Assembly: GCA_026122225.1 (NCBI GenBank)
Contig: JANEZZ010000407.1
Span: forward strand, 372,001-436,000
Direction of reading: 5' to 3'
DNA: 64,000 bases
Origin: Heloderma charlesbogerti
Lineage: Eukaryota > Chordata > Lepidosauria > Squamata > Helodermatidae
Within the stretch, counting starts at the first letter, position 1. Every line of letters begins with the position of its first letter. Made by a program: the position numbers and the translations under genes. The notes beneath the pieces are model-generated. The model was given only the letters and a program-made list of their open reading frames with translations. It did not search any database and was not told the DNA's origin. This document shows, piece after piece, positions 31,701 through 45,300 of this stretch.

Positions 31701-34700
31701 TGGAGGACAAACTACACACGCTCAGAAACCGGTTGGTGCTCAGCAGCTGTCCGGCAGGCACACAGCATGAGATGCGCCACTGAGGTGTTTCCTCCTAGCT
31801 GGCATCTGCATCAGGCCCTTCGCCCCTCTGCTCATAGCAGCTAACGTGGCCTCGCTGTCACTCTGTAAAAGCTGTTTGCAGAAGGAGGCTTCTTTTCTTT
31901 GGAAAACCAGTCCTTTGAAGCCTCTGTTAGAGGTATTACAATGCCAGAACATTAATTAGCATGAGCCTGGGGTCTTTTAGCGGGTCTTCTTGTAGGTCTC
32001 CCTAAAATCCTAATTCAGACCATTCAGCCATTCCTGATCAGATTAGCCATTTTGATCAGATTAGCCATTTACAGTTTGAAGTAGCCGTTTCGGTCTTTTG
32101 CTAACAAAATCAATTCCTCCCCATTCTGGATTAACAACGTCCACATGGGAGGGGAGGGCCAGGCAGCATCTCGGCACCAACTCCTGTGACAGATCCCAAC
32201 TTCCCGTGGCGCATGTGTTTAGCAAATAGCACGTTTCTCTTCCTCTCGGTAGCTGGGGAAGTTTGGTTTGGGATTTCCAGGGGTGGCTGCTTCTGTCCGC
32301 TGTGCCCTCAGCTGCTGCCCTTCTGCACTGAGCTGGACCCTAACGTGAGGCTGGCTCTTCACTGGGGCGCTCACCCCGCTGCACGTGCCTGGCTCCACAC
32401 CTCCGCCCCCCACGCACTCCCTGTGTCCCAGAGGTCTGGGACTGAGGCTGGGACCTTCTGCATTAACAGCGTAAGAAGAGCCCTTTCGGATCACGCCGAA
32501 AGCCTGCGTAGTCCGGTTTCCCGCTCGCATCACCCAGCAACTGGTTTTGAGAGGCATCCTGCCTCTGATCCTGGAGGCAATATGCAGCCCTCAGGACTAG
32601 TAGCCACTGACAGTCTTCTCCATGAATTTGTCTAACCCCCTTCAAAGCTATCCAGAGTGGTGGCTGTCGGACTACATCCTGTGGTGGCGAATTCCATAGC
32701 TTAACCATGTGCTGTGTGAAGAAGAAGATGCTTTGATCTGTCCAGAATCTCCCACCAGTCGGCTGCATGGGAGGGCCCCCTTGGGCTCCGGCGTGGTGAG
32801 GGAGGGAGAGGCACGTCTCCCCATCCACCTTCTTCACGCCATGCATAATTGTGCCCTCCCCCCGCTTGCCTTTTCTCTAAGTGAAGCAGCCCCGAGCGTT
32901 GTAACCATTCCTCACAGGGGAGTTGCTCCGGCCCCTTGCGGGGTTTGCTTGCCCGTTTCCTGCACCTTTTCCAGCTCTATAATGCAGTGTTTTAGGTGTG
33001 GTGACCAGAACTCTGCCCTGCATTCCAAGTGTGGTTGCACCATTCATACGCAGAAGGGCAGGAAGACAGCGGCAGCTTCTTTCCTCCCCAAAGCACCCCC
33101 GGATGGAGCTTGCTTTTCCCCAGCAGCCACGCGTTGGGCCGGTGTTTCCGTGGAGCCGTGCGGTGTGCCACAGCCCTGGGGCCCTCTGTTCCAAGCAGGT
33201 GCGCTGCCACTGAGCCGTGGCACCTCCCGGACACCCCCTCAGCTCAGCCACTGTCCCGTGTCGCAGATGAGCCAGCTGGCCAGCAAGAGGGAGAGTTTGC
33301 CCAGAGCCTGCTTGTGTCTGAGGCCAGGGTTGCGTGGGGGGTGCTGCAGTTCTCAGCTGCTCCTCCTAGCTGCTGCAGCACCCGGTGCCCCGCCAGGCCT
33401 CAGTGGGCGAGGCTTTGGTCCTGAGAAGTCGGAGGGGCCCTTTCCAATGCGGCCCCCTGGCCAAGGACCTCTGCAGAACAGCGGGCCGCCCTTCCTGGGC
33501 CCTGGAGACACAGTCCCATTTGGGGAGCTCTCTGAAGCAGACTCGGGTGAGTGGGGGGGCTGAGCCCCCTGACTCAAGGCCCCCTCCCTCACGCGAGCAG
33601 GAGAAGCAGATGGCATTTTCCTCTCTGGGTTCCTGAGCCTTTAGATGGCACGGGGTGGGGGCTTCTGCTGGTGGGCATGGAGAGGCAGTGATGACGGGGG
33701 AAGCCGTGTCATGAAAAGCCGCTCTCCCCACACACCCCGCCATGCAGCGCCTCCTGCCTCTGTCCCATGTAGAGCACTCTGTGTCCTGGAGGAGTATGGA
33801 GCAATGTGCAGCCAACGCAACTCCCCATCCAGAAAGTAAAATCCGCCACCAGAGAAGAGGCTGCGAGAGCAGTGTTGTTCTGCTATGTCGTTTTGTTCAG
33901 CTGATTATGCAAATTTGTTGTTACTGTACGCTGCCTAGAGTGGCTGGGTAGTTGGCCAGATGGGCGGCTAATAAATCTAATCGAATAAATCGAATAATAA
34001 ATAGACTGGAATGACAAAAAAGGGAAATTGTCTTGATTCTGCTTTGTGATGAATTAACAAAATGTGTTAATCAGACCAATTAAACTTATTCCAGACTCAA
34101 ATTGCTGCCCTGCATTGTTCTTGCTTTAGCAATGAGAATCAGTCTTGCTGCTCTGGGTCTTGGGGATCCGCCCCGCCATGCACAGGCACCCCTTCCTTGA
34201 GGGCTCAGTGCATGCGTCACTTGGCTTGCCTCTGGCCAGGCTGTTTTGGTGAATGGCGGTGCAATTGATAAGGCGGTCGCCTGTCGGAGTTTTGCCTGCC
34301 AGAACCTTCTGCATTTAATTTCCTTCTGACCTCACTGTTCACAGTTCTCCCCTCGTGCATGTGCCCCCCCCAGTGTGTACGCACACGCACACTTATAAAA
34401 AACCTGAAACTTGGTAACACCCCGTGCACCCGATGAAGCAGATTGGGCCCGTGAAAGCTTATACCAGAATGTCTTTGTTAGTCTTTAAGGTGCCAGGAGA
34501 CTTTCTGTTCTTTTGCTGCAGACGAACTTGTCTGCCCCTCTGGGAGCCGTTACGACTAAGGTCCTGCTTTCCTCTTCTCTTACCGCCCCCCCATGCATGT
34601 ACACATGTGGAGGCACAGCCCCTGCCCAGGCCTGGCTGGGCTTTGCTGGGTACTCCGCTGCTCCTACCGCCACACGTGCTCATGATGTGCCCCATCCACA

Positions 34701-37700
34701 CACAGGCACAGTGGGCAGGGAAGCCGGAACAGGACAGAAAGACTGGGCTCTGCTGAGCCCTATCCGGATCCTCCATGCATGATGCCACAGTGTTGCTGCT
34801 GCTGTGAGTGGATTGTGCCCTCAATTAAAATTGTTTTTGGCTTAGTGCAGACAGATCGTCCGGCACACGCTATGGGCACATCCTCTTTAATGCATTTCCC
34901 GAATCAAAATACGGAGAAAGCTGCATTTCCCAACCCATTTACTCCAGGGGAGGCAACTGTTCAGTGGGTTGCAGAGTGTAGCAAATGATCACTCGTAATT
35001 AACACTAGTTAATCCTCAAAAGCTGTATTTTAAACATGCACTTAATCCATTGCACTGACAATTCTGCCCAGGGGAATGGCGTCCGCAGCATGAAAGGTGG
35101 TCCGCTTCCTCTGCATGAGGTCCCGTCTTCAGTGCCAGCTCCTGCCAACCTAACAGTTCGAAAGCAAGAAATTGAAAGTAGATAAATAGGTACTGCTTCG
35201 GCGGGAAAGGTAACAGCGCTCCGTGCACCTCGGTGTTCAGTCATGCCGGCCACATGACCACGGAAGCGTCTTCGGACAGCGCTGGCTCTTCAGCTTAGAA
35301 ATGGAGATGAGCACCCCCCCCCCCAGAGTCGGACACGACTGGCTGGGGACACCTTTACCTTTTTTATGCCCCCCATTAGTGGTTTAAATCAGCACCCCTA
35401 TTTGTAGAGCAGACAGTCAACTCTGAAGGCATGCCTGGAACAGGCTACTTGAACAGGGCTGGCTGGGGGGCTTCTCGGGACTCTGCTGGGGGACAAACAT
35501 GGTCTCCTGTTATGCAGTTGCAGTTCAGCCTTTGAAAACTCAAACGGCAGGAGGAGAACGCCAGCTGGAAAGGTCCAAAGGCTGCCCCGTTGGATCGCTG
35601 TCTGGGAGGCAGGTCTGCCCATAGAGTGCGGCATCAGCAGCAGAAAGCGGTGGCTGCGGATGGAGGCCGGCCCGCCAGGCCAGGCACTGCAGGGATAAGA
35701 AAGGCCATGGCTAAGGGGTGAGGGGCTCAGAGAGACGGGCGCTCTCTTTGTATAGTAGGTCCACTGTAGCAGTTGATCGTTAGGATATTCAGTGTACTGA
35801 GGCATAGGGACACCCACACAGGGCACATGCAATGCAGACACACATGCATGTGCATGAACACAGGATTTCCTCTGTACTGGTGCATCACATGAGCAATCAT
35901 CCCTTTCCACAGGTGCCTCCTGGAAGAGGAGTGTGGCGAGAGGGGCTTATTTCAGAAGCAGGCAGGGTCAGCCTTAGGTGGAATCCAGGCTGACGTTGGC
36001 AAACCAGGAGGTGGCCTGCTGTGATGTTCTGGGGTTGAGGCTTGTCCTGGAAGGCAGAGGGCACACAGAGGAAAAGGGCATCCATGGCTACTAGTCCTGA
36101 TGGCTGCGTGCTGCCTCCGGTATCGGAGCAAGCCTGCCTCTGTGCACCAGTTGCTGGGAAACATGGCCGGGGGGGGGGTGCTGTTGCACTCGTGTCCTGC
36201 TTGTGGCTTTCCCGTGGGCAGCTGTTTGGCCACTGTGTGAACAATGTTGGACTAGATGGAGCCATGGTCTGATCCATCATCAGGGCTGTTCTTATGTTCT
36301 TAGACAACAAGGACAAGGGGAAGCCCAGACCACCATAATTTGGCCACCCCCCACCCCGTATATGCACATGGACGCACACCTCGCAGCTCGTGCTGATGGC
36401 CGTGAAGGTGAAGCGGGCCTCAGAGGGCTTCCTCGCTTTCCCAGATTGCCATGCTGAGCACCTTTTCTAACTCACTCCACAGCACGCAGATCGGCCCTCT
36501 GAGTGAGTCGTGAAGCAGGTTTGCCAGCACGCCGCTGTCCGTTTAGCACACCCAGAGACCCACGTGACTTTTGCGAAGGGTGGCAGAGCCAATGTGCGTC
36601 CCACCTCTGACTCCTCTGGAAGGAGGCCAGCCCAAGTGCAGGTTTAAGAACTGGCCAGGCAACTGGCCAGGTGGAGGGATCTGCTGGAGTGGCCCTGAGT
36701 CCTTGTCCCTTGCCAGGACTGCTTGTCACCGCAGGTGCTGCTGCGTGGAGGCCCAGCCGCCCGCGTGAGCAAGTGGAGGACTGTGCCTGAATGTGCCATG
36801 CGGGTGGCATATAAAAAGGCAGCCCTGGGTTTTCTTCAACTGTGCCTCGGTGGCTTCAGACCAAACATAGTAGCTCAGGTAGACCTCAGCCTATGAAGCT
36901 ACGTGCATTTTCTTTTTGTATCGGTTGATTATATTCATTAAATTATAGTTATTCCAGCTTGCATGGCCTTTTACAGAACCAAGTAATGTTCAGGAAGAAC
37001 TTGGGAGAGTTTTCAGTCTGTCTTGGGCAGCAGGAAGTGACAACAAGAGATGGAGCAAATTATCGAGGTGGGGGAGGTGTAAGGGGGGTTCCCATCTTCT
37101 GTTCTGAAGTGGGGAGACCTCTCTGTATGCCTGACTAGCCATTAAGGTACAGCCACAATGAATAGCCACGGATGCTTGTCTTTCTCTGGACACATTTTGT
37201 AAAAACTTGTGTAAAATGATCAGGAGATTTACAGGGCAATACTATCCACATCTACTCAGCCATATTGCGTTCAATGGGACTTACTCCTGGGTAAGCATGT
37301 ATTGGATTGCAGCCTAAAGGGAGCATCCACAAAGCACTGGATGTCCCCCTTGGGGACATTTCAGCACACAGGCTTTTCATGAGCGGCTGAAAAGGGCACC
37401 CGCAAACCGTTGGTGGGTCATGCGGAGAAGCCATGCGGGGCTGCGCAGGACAGCTCCAGGTGAGACTCCCATCTGGCGTCAGCAGGATTTCCCTTGGCCT
37501 AAGTGCCTTTGGCTGAGTCGTAGCAGCACAGGACAGTAGGGGCGGGAGGGCCTCTAAGACCATCGAGTCCAACCCCCAAGTGGTTGAGGGCCACTAAGTT
37601 CTTCCAGCCTGGCCTGCTGAACCAGAACTTGCCCTGGGGGCACTGAGCTCTGCAGCCAGGATGTGGTTTGGCCCCAAGGGCCCCCGGCATTCTGGGCGTC

Positions 37701-40700
37701 AGGGGAACATGTCTCGTCTTGGAGGGGCATGCGGGGTAATCCCAGCCCGGGCACTCCCCTCCCCTGGCTCCTGTGCTTTCGTTACTGGTCAGGGGCTTAT
37801 TTTTCTCCAGACGGCAGTCGCCCGCCAAACACCCCCAGGGGTGGCTGGGTAGCCTTGTCACCCCCCCACAAGCTAAGCTGCTGTGTTGGGGTTCGCTGGT
37901 GCAGCAGTGTGTGTTTGGGGGGGTTGACCTCCGCTTCAAAAGATCCCTGAAAGGGGGCCAGAGCTGGGCCTGGCTTCTGCCCTTGCTGGACCTGGCCGAT
38001 TTCCAGAGCTGCAGGACTCTGAGGCTGTGAGGCTCGCCCTGGAGGGGCCTGACCGTGAGCGTCCTGGAGGCACTTTCCGTGCTGGTTCACTTCCCACCCC
38101 CACCCCCGTGACGCAGGAGGGATGCCACGCATGCCAGGGCAGCGAGTCACTCCTGCTTGGCACACGGGCTTGTTTGGGCCCTGCTGCCCATTTGCTTGTC
38201 CTTGAGAACAGCTGGGTCAGTGCCAGGCCAGGCCAGGCCAGGCCGGCCGCTGGCTGGGAGCTGCTCCACAGCCTCCAGCCTCTGAAGGCACAGCGCTGCC
38301 CTTCAGCTCCTGCCCAGCCCGATCCCAGCAGTGGAAGCCAGATCCGTCTCGTGCTCCACGTCTCCCACTTCAGACCTCTGGACACTTCATTGAAAAGGGC
38401 GCATGCCCAGAGCCCGGCTCTGGCTCGTAAGCCACTGTGCAGGGCCACAGCAGCGAGCAGGAACATCACGGGCCGCTCAAAGAGTCCTCCAGGCCCACCC
38501 CAGGCCCACCCCCGAGCTGGTGCCACTGCATCCCCCAGCAGCCTGGCCACCAGAGCGGGCCCGAGCGCCGCCTGATGCAAGCAGCAAGCCCAGCAAGGCA
38601 GTGCAAGGGAAGGCAGAGAACCCGCACGGGTCACTGGCCGGACCTGGGAAGGATAATCAGTTTGGACCGGGGCAAGAAGGACTCCGGCCTGCTGAGCTTC
38701 CCCAAAGGGGCCAAACTCTGCACCACCCAAGGTCCTGCCTCTCTATCAGGAAGAGACTGGGATGCCCCCTGGAACAGCGATGCGCAGCATTTCTCCAGGG
38801 TGGAGCCCCTGCTCAGCATGCGGAAGGTCCCAGGCGCGGCCTCTGGCAGTGGCTGCCCCTCAGCGTGGGCAGTGCTGGGCGAGGTGGACCTGGGGCCTGA
38901 GTGGGCCAGAGGCAGCTTCCTCAGCTCCAATATTCCACCTGGGGTTCGTGGGTGGGGAAGCTCAGGCCCAGCAGCCATCTTTGGACCAGCAGCCTCCCTA
39001 CCTGAGCCGTGATGGTCTCCAGAGAGGCCCCCCTCCAAACCCCAGCGAAGGGGTGGTGCTCCTGGCCCCTCGGCCTTTCCCCGATCAGGACAGCGGAACG
39101 GTGGGCATGCCCCTGTGGGTGGGTGTGACTGGCTCTGGTGAAGGGATGGGTCAATGCAGAGGGGGACCCACACACTTTGGGCAGTGGTCTAGCCCACTGC
39201 TGGCATGTAGCCCCTAGCTGGCTTGGAGTCAGTCAGGCCCTCAGGCTGAAAAAGGTTCCCCACCCAGTCAGAAAGGGGTGCAATCCTGGGTGTCATGAAC
39301 AGGAGCAGAGCGTCTAGATCATGGGAAGCAATAAGTCCTGCTCGGGCATTTGCCTGCTCGTGTGTAGGGCAAAGGTGTGTAGGGCGCATGGGCTGCATGT
39401 AAGCCTTGCCCCCTACATCCCTGAGCACCCGGCTTCCATTTAGATCAGGGGTGCAGAAATATTTTGGGGCAGGGGCTGGATTGTCCCGCACCCTGTGGGC
39501 CAGAAGCTGTCAGGGGGCACATTCTCATCCCCTGAGGCCCTGACCCCCCTCCTTCATGCTGGAAGGAGGCACGGGACTGCCTCCTCCTGGCACGGAGAGC
39601 GGCATCCAGGCCTCCTGGCAATGCCGCTGCTCTCTCTGCTCTGAATTTGGTTCCCGTGCCAATCCTTGGGGGCCCCACTTCTTGCATCCCTCCTTGGCGA
39701 GAAGGGGCCCTTCATTCCCTCGCTCTGCTTCTCTAACCAGTTGCCCCTCCTCTCACCCCCATGACTGCTCAGTTCACTCAGGAGCCTTTGGTGAGGGACG
39801 TGGCCAAAAGTTTCCTGAAGGGGAAAAGGGCACTGTGGCCCAGTGTGCACATGACACCAAGCCAAGGCCCGTCCTGGGTCACGTCTGTGTTGTTGCCTTG
39901 CCCACACAAGGCCCCCCGCATGGCTGCTTTCCCACAGCGGCCTGGGCTGCGGGCCTGACCCTCTGCGGTCTCTTCCTGCAGGTGGAGGGGAAGGCCGTGC
40001 TGATCACGGGCTGTGACAAGGGGTTTGGCCATGCCTTGGCCAAGCACCTGCACGCCAAGGGCTTCACCGTCTTTGCGGGCTGCTTGCTCAGGGTGAGTAC
40101 GGGCGCGTCTGTGCCGATCCAGCGAGAGGCGGGAGGCTGGGAAGGGAGAGCAGCTCTGGGGGCTCCTTTGGCACCTGCTCCTAAGGCTGCTGCCCCTTCG
40201 GAGGGCCTCCTCTGGAGCCCCCTGCTCTGTCCTGGGCCCCTCGGGCTGAAGGCACTGGGAATGGTGACAAGGGAAGAAGGACAACTGGAGTGGCGGGGAG
40301 GGATGGGGGTGAAAAATGTGGACCAGCTTTTCAGATGGCATCTTTCACCAGAAAAGGGGAGCACGCGCCGTCTGCCCCACCCGCTAGACGTAGAGCAAGG
40401 AGCAGTGGGCTACATGCGAGGGAGGCAGGAAGGCCGCCAAGAGCAGCCCGTCCGTGGTGCAAGCTGCCGAGGGAGGCCGCTGGCTGAGGCCCTCTTCCCT
40501 GGGCAGGGCTGGATGGACGCTGCTGGCTCCGAGGCAGTTCTAAAGTGCAGGACCCTGGACTCGCTTTTGCTCCCTGCAGGCCAGAGCGGCAGGTTCCCTG
40601 GGACACAGCTGGCCTGTCCCAGCATGTTACTGGAGTGGGTGCAGCTCGACCACCCCGAGCCGGCTGTGTCAGGAAGAGCCCCGGGTCTCCGCGCCTGAGC

Positions 40701-42312
40701 CCTGTGATGGCATCCTGTGCAGAGGGATCGCCACGCGTTTGCTCTGACTGGAGCAAACGCTGAGCAGCCGAGGGAGAAGCCTCCCTTCCCGAGGATGCCC
40801 AGAGGTCACACCTGGGTCCGCCATGCCAGCCGCGGCTCCTTGGCTCCGTCAGCATGGAGGGGCAGCCTGGCGCCCGGTGCTCCTCAGCTGATCCAGCAGG
40901 CAAGCGGAGCGTCTGGCCAGTGCCACGGCCAGAGCGCCTCCTCCTGGCGCAGGCTGAGCACATCTGCCAGCAGGCGTGTCATGCGCCGCTTTGGCCCGGC
41001 CCCCCCGGCGCCAGGATGCACGCGCACTTCCACTTCTCCCAGTAGCGTGGAGGTCGCGGGTGGGTCCAAGCCAATGCAGGAGGGCCAGGGCAGCAAGGAG
41101 GAGGAGAGATTCGCTGGCTGGCTGGCTGGCTGGGCCCACTGGCGGCTCCAAACACCCTGGGGCAGCCAAGGTTTCCTGCACGCAAGCAGAGCTCCCAGCC
41201 CCGTTCCTCTGGGCTCGTTGGCATTCCAAATCAGCTCATTATTCCTGAGCTCCATAGCAGGGCCTGCCTTGAACCACAGGACCTGTTTGGGAGTCAAGGC
41301 CTTTCGCCTTGCTTTCCGGGACCTGACCTCCGATGTCTTCAGGCCAGGGAAGGTGAAATTCCAGGCTCCGCAAAGGAACTTGACCAGCCCATTCCTGCTT
41401 CCATGCACGCAAGCGGCTGGCCCAGGAATTGCCACCCACCCCTGCAAGGCGGGCACTGGCGCACTCCCCGCCCTCACAGCAGCCATTCGGTTCTGTTACG
41501 CTGATCAGTGTTGCAAAGTGCTGCTGCAGCGTCGCACGGCCCCTGATCAGGGGAGGGCCACTGCTGTGCTTAATCCCCGTCTGATGGACCTGTGGTGCTT
41601 TCATGAAAAGCCAGCAGATTGTTATGAGTCGCTCACGGGTGTTACGCTACGCCCTGCTGGCTGTGCGTGCGTGCGTGCGCACGCGTGCAGCACCACGTGC
41701 CCCAGTCGCTGGAAATGATCTCCAGGGCGTTTGTCCACACAGAGAGTGCAAAGTCGGTGCTTTTCTGAAAAAGGGCACGACTGTTGTTAAAAACAGGGCG
41801 ATGGCACCACACTAATATTAGCTAACATTGGAAACACATGGACTGCTGTAACCCACCCCCATACTGTTTCCTGAAATGGGTAGAAAGGGGATTTCTGGTC
41901 AAGGAAATGTGCCTTTAAAAAACAAACAGTTCCCACATTGTAACAAAAATGTTGTGCAAACATCATTTCTAAGGCAGCTTCTGAGACTTGCCTCTGGACC
42001 GCAGAGCCCCCGCCCCCCATTTCCAGCAGGCTCAAGTTCTCTGTACTTTAAGCTGAGCAGGACACGGCTGAGCAGGGCAGGCGGGGGTCAAGGGCTGTGG
42101 ACAGCTGCTCCAAGGATGCCCTGAGCTGCTGGCATGTGCGACATGCGTGGTGGCCTGTTTGCTTCGGGGGCGTGGAAAGGTACCCAGGTGCTAAAGGGGT
42201 AGGAGAGGAGATGAACAGGTCATTGTGGTGAGCAGATTCCTTATTCGATTATTTGTTTATATCCTGGTTTTCCACCTCCAGATCCCTAAAGTGGCCAACA
42301 AGAGGTGGAAAG

Positions 42313-42366
<54 letters not shown>

Positions 42367-45300
42367 GGCGGGGAGCTGGTGCCTAAAGCTCCTTTGAAGC
42401 CTTCCTAAAAGGGTCAGTAGTCTTGATCTGGTGGTGGGGACGAGGGAGAGGGCCTTCTCTGTGGTGGCCCCCACTCTGTAGAACTCCCTCCCTAGGGAAC
42501 TCCGCCATGCCCCCTCTTTAATGAGCTTCTGCTGCCCATTAAAAACATGGTTGTTCAGGCCGGCATTTGGGGTGGGTTAGTGTGTTTTTAGAAATATGTT
42601 TTTACTGTAGAATTTTATTGTTTTAAGCTCTTTTATTATACACTCTGTACATCGCCCAGAGTGGCTGGGTGACCAGCCAGATGGGCGATTAGATAGATAG
42701 ATGATAGATGGATGGATGGATGGATGGATGGATGGATAGATAGATAGATCTGGGGGAGGTCTTGCCGGCAGGCCCCAGCCAATGGCTTTCTTCCCATGTG
42801 TGTGGGGCACGACCGAGGAGGTGATGGTGCCAGAGAGCTTGGCCACCTGGGGTCGGGGCGCATGCGTGTTCTTCAGCTCGATGTGTGCAGCGAGGAGGAG
42901 GTGGAATGTGCCCTCAGGGTTGTGAGGGAGAACCTGGCAGACCCGGAGCAAGGTAAGTGCCCTTGGCAGGCCCCAGGGCCCCCTGCACCCCATGCCATGG
43001 CTGGGGCTGCCGTGCACCCATGGAGCTGCTTTGGCCCCGTGAGCGCCACCGTGCCCGGCAGTGCAGCTGATCTGGAGCCCCGGCAGGATGCGGGCGGCTG
43101 CAGGGCCAGCAGGCCCATCTTGCCTCCTGGGGCAGCTGAAGCCGTTCGCCTGCCTGGCCGGAGGGAGGGAGGGGCTGGGCAGAGGCTTCCTTCATCGTGG
43201 CTGATACTGGGCAGGCGTGGGACAGTGCGGGAGGGTACCAGAGGGCAGCACGTGGTAGTGCGGACACGAACAGTGGCTCAGTTCCAGGGGAAGAGACAGC
43301 CAGTGGGGCCCATGGAAGCCTCTCCTCCACTCATGCCCAGGCTCCACTTGGGGAAGTGGGATGAGAGACGGAAGATGCAGGGGCTCCACCTGCCTGCTCT
43401 TTGTGCCCCACAGTAGGCACAGGGAGGGGCAGAGCGGGCTTGGGGCCCGGGGCTCCAGCACCCCGATTGAGTGCTTGGCGCGGGGCTGCCCCTGTGCCCA
43501 GAAGCTGCCCAGCGCCCTGCTTGCACGCCTCCTGTGGTTGTGCGGGGCGGTCAGCGACGCGGCCTCCAGCCAGATCGACTCGGAGGAGCACCTCGGCGCC
43601 GCACACCAACTTGCTCAGGTGCTCCTGGCTGTGGTGGACCTGCTGCCGGGCGGCCGGACTTCCCATGGCCCAGGCCAGCACTGTGCCTCGGAAGGGAGCA
43701 GCAGCAGCAGAGAAGGGCGATGCTGAGGCCTGCAGTGCAGTGCACTGTGCCAAAGGCTGCCTCCACTGTGAGGAGTCTGTGGGATGGCCAAGAACTGAGC
43801 AGGCGGGGGGGATGGTGTGCCAAGGGCAGGGCGGAGGGTGGGGGGGATGCTTAACACAGCAGAGAGTTGAGAAATGCAGAGGGAAGACTGCAGAGACGGC
43901 ATTGCACATGCCAGCACGCCGGCCACACATGCCAGCCGTCAGAGGCTCTGGGCCCTGGGCAAGGAAGGCACATCAGTGGGGCCACCTGGGCCTACCTCAA
44001 ATGACGCCTTCCCTGCGGAGGAGCCAAGCCCCTGGCTGTAGCCCACGTGCAGAAACGGCACGCTCCCCAAATGCCCACACGCAGGACGGGTCACTGCACA
44101 ATTGACACACCCTGCCCCACGCAGGATCCTTTGGGACCGGAGATGGGTGGGAAGACAAGGAAGGAAGACAGACAGACAGACAGGGCTGTGTGGAGAGGGA
44201 GAGGGAAGGGAGCTGCCCTCCCACAACCAGCCCCATGGAGCCAGAGCAGCGCCTTGAAAGAGTGGGGAGAGCTGTGGGGCCACACTGAGAGCCCTTGGCT
44301 CACACCGTGATACGGTGGCTGGCTGCATTCTGGGCTGGCTCAGGGGGATGTGCAGCCAGGGCTGGAAGAAACATCCCAAGCAAGCAAACAATTCCAGCCT
44401 CTTTATAAAAACCTCCTTCAGGAGTTTGGGGGACCAAAGAGAAGAGGGACCAGGGTGGTGAAATCCCCCATGTGCTCTTGCTCAGACTCGGGGACAAACC
44501 AGTTGGAAAAAGCCAACAGAGAGTGTCCAGGGGGCGGGGGAGGGAGATCCGCCGCGTCCCCTGGGCAGGCCTGCTCTCTTGCCCGGTGCCCTGCCCCCCA
44601 CGGGTCCTGTGGTGCAGAGGCCATGTCCCTTGGCCGGCGGCCGTGGATGCCAGGAGGGCGGCGGCGGCCTTGCAGGCTGGGCGGGGGGGGAGCTGGTGTC
44701 CTCCAGGCTGGCTGGTCAGCCTGGCAGCCCTGGCGTCCTCAGCCAGAGGCCTCTGCTTTGGGCCACGGGGAGGGGGGAGGCTTGGGCCTGCGGCAGGGGA
44801 TGGCCAGCATGCTCCTCCTGTTTCGCTCGGGCAGGTCTGTGGGGCTTGGTGAATAATGCCGGGATCGCCTCCTTTGGAGATGTGGAATTCACCAGTCTGG
44901 AGAAGTACAAGAGGGTGGCTGAGATCAACTTGTGGAGGGCCATCCGCGTCACAAAGGCTTTTCTGCCCCTGATCCGCAGAGCCAGAGGTACGGAGGCTGT
45001 CCGCTGGGCAGGGCGGGGCACCGGGAAGCAGGGGGGCCATGATCCCAAGGAGCTGCTCCTGCCCCAGCAGGGCTTTGTCCCCTTGGCAAAGCGCCACGGT
45101 GCAGAGCTGGGCTCAGGCGTGGAGTGGGGGAGGCAGCAGAGGCTGCTGCTCTTCTGCCCTGGAGCGAGAGCCAGCAGGTCCAGCTGGCGGGACGGAGCTC
45201 TTGCGGTCACAGCCGCACGTCAGCGGGAACCGGCCTGGCCAGAGCTGTCTGGGCCTGCCGGGTACCTCCCCTCCCCCGGGGCCTGAGACAGGATCAACCT

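Noticed and set aside
39447..39680. hAT-like terminus near 39,447
   Set aside because: Only one end is suggestive. No partner inverted repeat or target duplication could be found.
42315..42363. Repeat array considered as CRISPR-like
   Set aside because: Dinucleotide microsatellite without spacers, in vertebrate DNA.
42796..42952. ATG at 42,796 as a start of an independent protein
   Set aside because: The frame is paralog exon 3 plus intron. The homologous exons on both sides show it is internal.
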